Source: a virus
Length of the DNA: 64,000 nucleotides
Reading direction: 5' to 3' (one strand)
Virus record (IMG/VR): IMGVR_UViG_3300044701_002789
Location: 62,001 to 126,000 of that record
The notes under the pieces were generated by a model that did no database searches, was not told the DNA's origin, and saw nothing but the letters and a program-made list of their open reading frames with translations. Positions 59,201 through 64,000 of this stretch are shown one piece after another. Position numbers and translations under genes: made by a program. Position 1 is the stretch's first letter, and each line of letters opens with the position of its first letter.

Positions 59201-61099
59201 TGAAATGATACTAGATACTGTAAAGTTTGTTCCGCCAGCACCAACATTAGTTACTACATTATAAATTGGATCTCCACTAAAACTTGTGCCTGTGTATGAA
59301 ATTATATCACCAATTTTTATAGTATTTGTGAATGTATTCTCTAAACCAGCAGAAACTACACCATTATTAAATCTAAATGTTGTGCCCGGTTTTGCAATAT
59401 AAGATTTTTTATCTAATACTGTGTCACAATTAAATATTTTTCCATCAATATTTGAGTATATAGATTTAATATCATTTATTGAATAATCAGTAACTTCATT
59501 TATTAATCTACTATCTTCTATACTATCTATGATAATAGGTTCATTTTCTAAGAAATTTCCAGAAACATTATATAAAGTTAGAATTTTACTACCAATAGAA
59601 AGATTTTCCGTCAAGTAACCAGATGCATTACTTCGTTTACCTTTAATATGAGTAGATTTTGAGAGGATAGAACTAAATCCGGCAGTTAAACCAATTTTAG
59701 TGTAAGTTTGAATATCAAATAAACGCAAACTTAATCTACTGGTGTTATCAACATAATCACTTTCTGGAACAAAATCATATACTCTTGCTACTCCTATTTC
59801 ATCGCCTGCTGCTACAGATTTATTTAAACCAAGTCTAGAATTGTTAAGACTTACTGTTGCATCCGTCCCTAACCCTATTGCAGCGGATCCGTAGATATTA
59901 TTAACTACGACTAGAGATCCCGCATTGTATGGGATTACTTGATTCTGTAAGGTTTTTGTTGTTCTAGGTTTCTTGACATCAAGTAATCTTGCTGATATAG
60001 TTTCTACATCATACCCATTAACATACGCCTTTCCAGGTCCAATCTGATATACCATCATATCTTCTGATGGTATATTTCCATTTATTGTTTGCTGACCTTC
60101 AAAGTAAATACCATTACTTAGCACCCTATCGTTTAAACTGTCTCTAACAAATAATGTGAATGGTTTTACAAAATAATTTCCAGACTCATCAAAAGTTCTT
60201 TTTGCTAATTCGTCCCTAATTAAGTTATATTGAACATTTGTATTAAAAAATTCTGGTATACCGTTGCTTACTCTTAATAGTTCTACAAAATTAGATGTTT
60301 CAAGGTCATTTAGATCTCTTTTATCTAAGACCAATTCCATTGAAAATCTATCTGCACCAGGGGCGGCATAATTATTAAACCCTTGAGCATTATCCGATAG
60401 AGATTCATCTTGATTTTGATTTACAATACTTTCTATTACATTAAAACCAACTTTATATGATGGGTTTAATGAGTATTGATCAAGTAATATAAACTGTGGC
60501 GATACTCTTGCAAAAATTCCGCGAACAAAATAAATTCCAGAAGCAATGGATACTCCAGATGCTCTAGAAGTTCTAATAACATTAGCAACTCCTTGACCAG
60601 CAGGTATAGAGAAAGACAACTCACCATATGAGAGACTAGACTCTAATACTAATGTTTCACCATCCTGAAATATTTTGTTTTCAAAATTACTTCCACCACT
60701 TTCCAAATATTTAACATAAAGTGTATAGTTATTTCTTTCGGAATTTATATTGCTTAAAACATAAAAAATTTCAGCAGAAACGCCACTTAAGGAACCCCTT
60801 ACCTTTTTCCCAACAAGATCCTTAAAATATACTGATATTGGAATATTTCCAAATTGACTTTCAACTTCAACAGCATTGATAGGATTTTCATACCTGATTT
60901 GTCCAGGTATTACCATGGAACCTTCTTTGAAGATATGACTTCCAAAATTTTCAATCTGATTTTGTAAAATAGATTGTAAATTGGTTAACTCTCTTGCCTG
61001 TATTGGATACCCAGGTTTAAATAATACCTTATAGTAATCCTTAATTGGGTCAAAATCATCATAATAAGGAAAAACATTTAAGTTAGTTTCTTGTGGCAT
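53294..61099 (-). CDS. giant virion structural protein with DUF4815-type N-terminus, 2601 aa
   Basis: By far the longest gene here. Residues about 1-120 (DPIKDYYKVLFKPGYPIQAR, LTNLQSILQNQIENFGSHIF, EGSMVIPGQIRY) match the DUF4815 phage structural domain. The rest is beta-rich with repeated small motifs (GTVSG/GETIVG-like) and a glycine-tyrosine repeat region (about residues 1990-2110). The C-terminus contains fibre-like strands. It lies between gp8 and the small gp13-linked ORFs, so a baseplate or long tail component is likely; a specific T4 number cannot be assigned. Confidence 0.88.
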   Translation of the reverse strand: MPQETNLNVFPYYDDFDPIKDYYKVLFKPGYPIQARELTNLQSILQNQIENFGSHIFKEGSMVIPGQIRYENPINAVEVESQFGNIPISVYFKDLVGKKVRGSLSGVSAEIFYVLSNINSERNNYTLYVKYLESGGSNFENKIFQDGETLVLESSLSYGELSFSIPAGQGVANVIRTSRASGVSIASGIYFVRGIFARVSPQFILLDQYSLNPSYKVGFNVIESIVNQNQDESLSDNAQGFNNYAAPGADRFSMELVLDKRDLNDLETSNFVELLRVSNGIPEFFNTNVQYNLIRDELAKRTFDESGNYFVKPFTLFVRDSLNDRVLSNGIYFEGQQTINGNIPSEDMMVYQIGPGKAYVNGYDVETISARLLDVKKPRTTKTLQNQVIPYNAGSLVVVNNIYGSAAIGLGTDATVSLNNSRLGLNKSVAAGDEIGVARVYDFVPESDYVDNTSRLSLRLFDIQTYTKIGLTAGFSSILSKSTHIKGKRSNASGYLTENLSIGSKILTLYNVSGNFLENEPIIIDSIEDSRLINEVTDYSINDIKSIYSNIDGKIFNCDTVLDKKSYIAKPGTTFRFNNGVVSAGLENTFTNTIKIGDIISYTGTSFSGDPIYNVVTNVGAGGTNFTVSSIISVSGVCNGTLTTGTFEVTNVLKISSILSSENSSLLTRLNQSNISSINFDDGELKQRRIYKDVSVNSNSTISVTIDSIEKDIFFDSFDEDRFVITYSDGSIEPIRRDKYDLDTTGKILTFRGLTKSSGTADIITTIINLKPTSKIKKLNKVSTLIVDGSKYNSSGIGTTTLNDGLSYRIPYGTRVQDDEISLNVCDVIRVIGIYESNGIEDPFLPRVKLTSFTNPLVNNQNFIIGEQIIGETTGSVAIVVSKIDSDSLEYVYLNTFQFAENETIVGKESNTRSTVSQLFNGSKNITQNYLLDDGQRDTIYDYSRIVRKKNVEEPKKKLKIVFQNYTIDSLDTGEFVTANSYAENLFKHDISYYQNSRLTDYIDIRPRVAPYVLSTKSPFEFDSRNFDNSGQYSKYPLCPDENIVISYSYYLGRIDRVYLNSDGTFEVSEGIPSENPVPPPLKSNAFDIATIYIPPYVYNAKNINVDMSVHKRYRMQDISLLEDRIERVEKFTTLSMLESKTENFTIRDVETGLDRFKSGFFVDNFNSHEYHDLQNPSFRTCIDTSTNTLRPLHYTTSIDLQLGSEVIEGIGTTYEPNKDQSYVSDLGSPGIRKTGDLITLNYNNIQYFEQPYASKTESVTPFLVKYWSGLIELNPPIDSWVEERTINTTSFNEVVNNQEPLPDENITRVQNVVVNREVWTNPPLPQTGIPPFDWITNARNILTGIRRIGGIDIDFRPDLNSRIFSNNVQNLVGSDIINLAVIRDRVTDADRELIRRLLPTDAANNFLTEIGRSTARSLSIRFVPGNNGSIIENRVNTTSTESTSNTRTIIIPPEILTTTTTSESISNYTEPVRFLRSRNIEFDVKGLRPVTRFYSFFEGIDVSKYIIPKLLEIEMISGKFEIGETVESDPHFVTNKIRFRLCKPNHRTGPFDGSNPPFITNPIPVLDFTTGQILDQNNTQKLDIFALNPYNQSPFPEDYSESSTVLNVDTRSLQMPSETNYFGSISAGMRLIGKKSGAIARISNIRLVSDNQGRLIGSLFIPDPNVPGNPQWINGENTFTVIDTQSLQQISNESVNESSAEAEFSSSAVSNVTESNIITTRNVTIIPARNINVTTITNTTTNLTTITQRRQQTNPTFQTRVWENVDPLAQSFYVREDTGIFLTAVDVFFETKDDSIPVTLQIRTMSGGVPSNVVIPFSEVTYTPDKIEVSSNGSVATRFTFPSPVYLPGPQQLEVRQSPIASQQTSEFAVVLLSNSPQYRVFVAELGKDDIQTGIKLSAQPTLGSLFKSQNGSTWTPSQLEDLKYRLYRADFVNEGLVRFFNPTLSLKNQKITVTGENQFTTLSKKIIVGLGSTGFNQATVKPGITLKQNLATGTLVAIGGSITQSGLGVTVSQVGVGYTPTSGQFTFTNVILDTETGSGQGAVANITVNNGSISSATITNGGFGYSVGDSLIIPENNFGLNVGFGGKLTVDSISVNNSFIIDNIQGTFVSGMTTINYINSSGTEVPTGIGVTINDIIEDQYYDGLHMKIYHMNHCMHSSENYVSISDVRPSLSEVNTKLSTQIDSSTLTIPVLSNSGFETFEGKEVNTSNPGYVIIGNEIIKYTSLTGENTIFATERGIDGTQSQSYDSNVPVYKYEFNGISLRRINKVHNFTNVDKSIHAIDLNSYHIKVNMSDSEGTGTNRSNDLYFQSTEQTGRSGALLSNNIQYEALTPNIAHIIPSKTNISTRVRTTSGTSIGGNEKSFIDQGFVDIPIDQTTYFANPNIICSEINETNFLNETPGSKSFTMEFLMNSSDSRVSPVIDTIRTSAILTSNLINNPLGIGENSNYADDDSVRSLINDKHSAIYISKPIRLKIPANSLKVILTASRNEFNDMRVLYQLFRSDAENSIQYFELFPGYSNYSIDGQGIKRVVDLSKNDGSSDSFVQQSSDRSFREYEYSIDDLPDFDGFAIKLVMSSSNQATPPIISQLRAIATIKPKV

Positions 61100-61104
61100 A
61101 ACCT

Positions 61105-62679
61105 TTAGAATTGCAAAATGATTTTAATATCTTCTTTTTGATTTTTAGATCTTGTTATGGAAGGTCTATTATCTACATATATTATATTACCAGAATATTT
61201 TTTAACTTCCGGATTAGAAATTCCGTACTGAAATTCTTGACCCAAATAATATACTTTATTATTTATTTGGGTTGTAATACCGGGGGACGAAGGAGTTCCA
61301 AATTCATTATCTATTTCCAAATTGAAATTTTCACCTTGAATTATTAAACTTCCTCCTGCACCGGGAAAAGATGTAAAACTAATTTTTTTAAATCCGTAAT
61401 CTGGACTATCATTTTTAGTTTCATCATAGTTAAACCCATAAGATGATCTATCCTGCCAATACTTCAATATTCCGGTATTTCTATCATACGAAATGACTTT
61501 TCCTACAGCAGTCATTCCTGCCCCTACAGTCTGGGATATTTGACTATCTTGAGGGAAAACCGCATCTTCAATATTTCCTTTTAATTTTATTGCGGACAAA
61601 GAACTAACTTTATCATCAGTTAATAAATCTGTGGAATTATATTTTTTTGGACTTTCCACAATACCAAATCTTGAAATTTGATTTCCTACAATAAAATCTG
61701 GATTTTCGTTATCATTTTCAATTCTAGAATATAATAAGACATTAAAAGATCCAAGTTCACGATAAACGTCATGACCATGCCCACCTTTGGGTGGAATAAT
61801 AACATCAAAAATAGGAGACGAAAAGTTTGGTGTATTTGTATCTATTGATGAATTTTTTAAATTTATTGTTCCATATGTATAACCTTCACCACCATTAGAA
61901 ACTGTCACTGATTCTACTTGCGATTCATTATTAATTACAATAGTAGCAGTTGCTCCAGTACCATCACCATCAATTGGAACATTAGTGTACACCGTATCCC
62001 CAGGACCCAAATTAGATCCTCTGTCAACGATTGTTACAATTTTTAATTGTCCACTTGTTTTCGCATTTAATTTTATGGGTGAACTGGAAGTATCTTCTCC
62101 CCAATTTTTCGGGACAGGAATAAAATTAATACTATCAAATTTAATTATATCACTAGGAGGTATCGTGAATAAGTATTTCCATACATAACCATCACCACTA
62201 TCACCCGCAGATCTTGGTTCTAAATCTGAAAATGTTGGTTCATCTAAAGATGGTCTTCCTTCCGGATTTTCCGGATCTGTTCCGTTATGTAAACATATAT
62301 AAACCTTGTACTCACTATTAATTACATAAAAATTTGAATTATATAAATTTGTAGACTGTGAAGGTAAAGATAATTTTGTTCTACTGATATCATGACGATA
62401 CATGTCATAAGTTATACCAGATTCCCACGTTATTTTTCTTACAACCAAACTAACATCACTAGGTTTTATTTTTTTCAATGCGATCATTGAATCCCAATAA
62501 TCATTCTCTTGATCAAAATTGTCTTTTGGTGATGGTGGAGTTGCATCCCAATTTTCATCATAATCGGTAGCATTTGGAAGACCGATAAAAGTATAATATG
62601 ATCTATCAGTAGATATTAAATTTGAAACAAAATTTTTCGCATTTAATATCCTTAATTGGTCAGTTATAATTGCAGACAT
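61105..62679 (-). CDS. 8: baseplate wedge protein (T4 gp8-like)
   Basis: A 524-aa wedge subunit. Typical blocks: STDRSYYTFIGLPNATDYD, SDVSLVVRKITWESGITYDMY, YKVYICLHNGTDPENPEGRP and GDGYVWKYLFTIPPSD. The middle (about residues 205-285) has a glycine-tyrosine repeat (DGTGATATI, SNGGEGYTYG) as in gp14. A late box CATAAATA overlaps the gp6 stop region 17 nt upstream. It is 5 nt upstream of the giant gene. Confidence 0.92.
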   Translation of the reverse strand: MSAIITDQLRILNAKNFVSNLISTDRSYYTFIGLPNATDYDENWDATPPSPKDNFDQENDYWDSMIALKKIKPSDVSLVVRKITWESGITYDMYRHDISRTKLSLPSQSTNLYNSNFYVINSEYKVYICLHNGTDPENPEGRPSLDEPTFSDLEPRSAGDSGDGYVWKYLFTIPPSDIIKFDSINFIPVPKNWGEDTSSSPIKLNAKTSGQLKIVTIVDRGSNLGPGDTVYTNVPIDGDGTGATATIVINNESQVESVTVSNGGEGYTYGTINLKNSSIDTNTPNFSSPIFDVIIPPKGGHGHDVYRELGSFNVLLYSRIENDNENPDFIVGNQISRFGIVESPKKYNSTDLLTDDKVSSLSAIKLKGNIEDAVFPQDSQISQTVGAGMTAVGKVISYDRNTGILKYWQDRSSYGFNYDETKNDSPDYGFKKISFTSFPGAGGSLIIQGENFNLEIDNEFGTPSSPGITTQINNKVYYLGQEFQYGISNPEVKKYSGNIIYVDNRPSITRSKNQKEDIKIILQF

Positions 62680-62695
62680 TTTACGGTTTTTTATA

Positions 62696-62703
62696 TATTT
62701 ATG
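62696..62703 (-). promoter_or_regulatory. late promoter box CATAAATA for gp8
   Basis: Matches NATAAATA on the minus strand, 17 nt upstream of gp8 and overlapping the end of gp6. Confidence 0.55.
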
Positions 62704-64000
62704 TAGTTGAATACCCGATATATTTTAATCTATTAAATCTTTGGATCACTGGAGAAGTAGATATTCCATTATATCCATAAGATATGAATTCATTTTCGGT
62801 TTTTTCAGTTGAAGAAGAAATTCTTCCCCAACTATATTCGCCATAAAAATCACTGAATCCTAATCCGGTCAAATTATTATATGAAGATACTCCAACAATT
62901 ACTTTGGCAACATATGTTATTCCAATGCCCGGAACTGATGTTTGTGCGATGGAAACTGAAGCAACTTGATAAGTATTATCTATAAAACTATTTCCTATAG
63001 ATAATACATTTCCCGATAAATCTAAAGATTTTAAACCATTACCGAGATTGGAATTTTTAACTATAAAATAATAACCAGTTTGAATACCACTAATTCCCGT
63101 TGTTGCTATCCCCACTTTTACTATATCAGTATCTCTCAAAACCGAATCTTGAGGAATGAATAAATCAAACACAATACCTGTTAATGCGGCACCAACTGAT
63201 ATTGTTGAAATTCCAGTAATAACACCAAAATCTCCTTCATATGAAATATTATCTAAAATTTCGTATTTTGGAGATGGAGACTCAAAAAGAATTTCTGGTG
63301 GTTGCATTTGATCATAACCAAACCCTCCCGTTGATATTGAAACCGAAGATACAGATCCATTTGTAATAAAAGACTGTGCTTGTGCTCTACCGGTAGTTCC
63401 CAACCCAATTGGATTGCTTATAGAAATTGATGGATCAGTGCTATACCCTATACCACCATCATTAATAATAATAGATGAAATAGTTCCTGAAGATGAAACA
63501 ATTGCTGTTGCTGCGGCAGAAGTCACAGAGTCTTGAGATATTATAATAATTTTATTTTGTGGTTTTTCATTTACCCCGTTATGGAAATATTCTTTTTCAC
63601 TATCAAAGAAAGTCTTAACACTTTCCACAAAAATGATGTCAGTACCTAATCCGACATTTTGAATTATATTTGTTGTTGGATATATGTAAGGTTCATAATA
63701 TACCCTATCTTTTCCGACATAATTTCCATTAATAATCTTATCTTCAGTTTGTTTGCACCATAAAACTGGTCTAAAACGAGTAGACTCTCTATCTATTCCT
63801 TGATCATTATAGAAGTTGGTTTTAGTAGTATCTACGTTAGTTATAGATTCTATAATTCTAGTTTTTTCTTGATATAATGGATCATCACTATTAATTGTTA
63901 GTTCATCCCCAATTTTAACAGTTTCTAAAATATCAAAATTAAATGTATCTACATTACTAGTTCCGGTGTAAAAAATTATTGAACACTTATCTTCTGGTTT
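62699..64000 (-). CDS. 6: baseplate wedge protein (T4 gp6-like), C-terminal part, cut by window edge
   Basis: The frame is open to the right window edge (434 codons visible) and continues outside. Visible blocks include DFNFDILETVKIGDEL-like FNFDILETVKIGD, RFRPVLWCKQTEDKIING and YVGKDRVYYEPYIYPT, which I recall from cyanophage gp6. Residues further on carry glycine-tyrosine repeats (DGGIGYSTDPSISI, TGGFGYDQMQPPEI). The N-terminal part is not in the window. It ends 19 nt before gp8. Confidence 0.85.
   Translation of the reverse strand, partial: KPEDKCSIIFYTGTSNVDTFNFDILETVKIGDELTINSDDPLYQEKTRIIESITNVDTTKTNFYNDQGIDRESTRFRPVLWCKQTEDKIINGNYVGKDRVYYEPYIYPTTNIIQNVGLGTDIIFVESVKTFFDSEKEYFHNGVNEKPQNKIIIISQDSVTSAAATAIVSSSGTISSIIINDGGIGYSTDPSISISNPIGLGTTGRAQAQSFITNGSVSSVSISTGGFGYDQMQPPEILFESPSPKYEILDNISYEGDFGVITGISTISVGAALTGIVFDLFIPQDSVLRDTDIVKVGIATTGISGIQTGYYFIVKNSNLGNGLKSLDLSGNVLSIGNSFIDNTYQVASVSIAQTSVPGIGITYVAKVIVGVSSYNNLTGLGFSDFYGEYSWGRISSSTEKTENEFISYGYNGISTSPVIQRFNRLKYIGYSTT

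Noticed and set aside
1-64000. CRISPR arrays, insertion sequences, integrase or attachment sites, photosystem genes.
   Set aside because: None seen: no regular spaced direct repeats, no transposase or integrase motifs, and no psbA/psbD-like proteins among the frames.

Overview
The window is a 64-kb piece of a T4-like myovirus genome, most probably a marine cyanophage. It is AT-rich, almost every gene lies on the minus strand, and the T4 core genes appear in the order typical of cyanophages. Accessory genes also typical of cyanophages are present: mazG, hsp20, cobS/cobT-like, a DUF3110 gene, a DruA-like gene and a MoxR/VWA pair. No photosynthesis gene is in this window.

Layout from left to right (transcription mostly runs right to left). 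1-430: three tRNA genes (Arg-TCT, a Val-TAC with a 47-nt insertion in the anticodon loop, Leu-TAA), two of them behind their own sigma70-like promoters. 450-5.9 kb: accessory genes, including a histone-H1-like (Hc1) protein, an exported RlpA-like protein next to an exported lysozyme-like protein, proteins with T4-like capsid-targeting N-termini, and the only plus-strand gene I accept (a GIY-YIG nuclease). 5.9-10.5 kb: nrdB, nrdA and primase gp61 behind a perfect TTGACA-17-TATAAT promoter. 10.5-15.8 kb: structural and accessory virion proteins. 15.8-26.9 kb: replication and recombination core (mazG, gp41, uvsX, a small ORF, gp43, two Sm-like ORFs, hsp20, regA, gp62, druA-like, gp44, gp45, DUF3310). 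26.9-30.3 kb: CobS-like and CobT-like genes and a small basic ORF. 30.3-36.3 kb: gp46, DUF3110, gp47, late sigma factor gp55, an Sm-like ORF, uvsW, uvsY. 36.3-64 kb: head, neck, tail and baseplate genes (tail-tube-like ORF, gp23, gp22, gp21, gp67-like, gp20, gp19, gp18, gp17, gp16, gp15, gp14, gp13, a 2601-aa DUF4815-type protein, gp8, and gp6 cut by the window edge).

Two promoter classes can be read directly. Replication and host-takeover blocks follow host-type promoters (TTGACA or near, a spacer of exactly 17 bp, TATAAT or near). Structural and some accessory genes follow T4-type late boxes (NATAAATA on the minus strand), the class that gp55, encoded here, should recognise. Several terminators are physically fused to the next promoter: at three places the terminator T-run runs straight into TATAAATA, and at three others a host-type promoter is interleaved with, or sits directly in front of, the terminator hairpin.

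The most interesting items are the interrupted tRNA-Val gene, the promoter/terminator fusions, a divergent promoter pair with one arm firing antisense at 33.9 kb, the set of probable internal capsid proteins with gp21-type cleavage motifs, and a phage homologue of the anti-phage gene druA inside the clamp-loader operon. Family assignments come from reading the sequence and from memory of the families; no database search was run.
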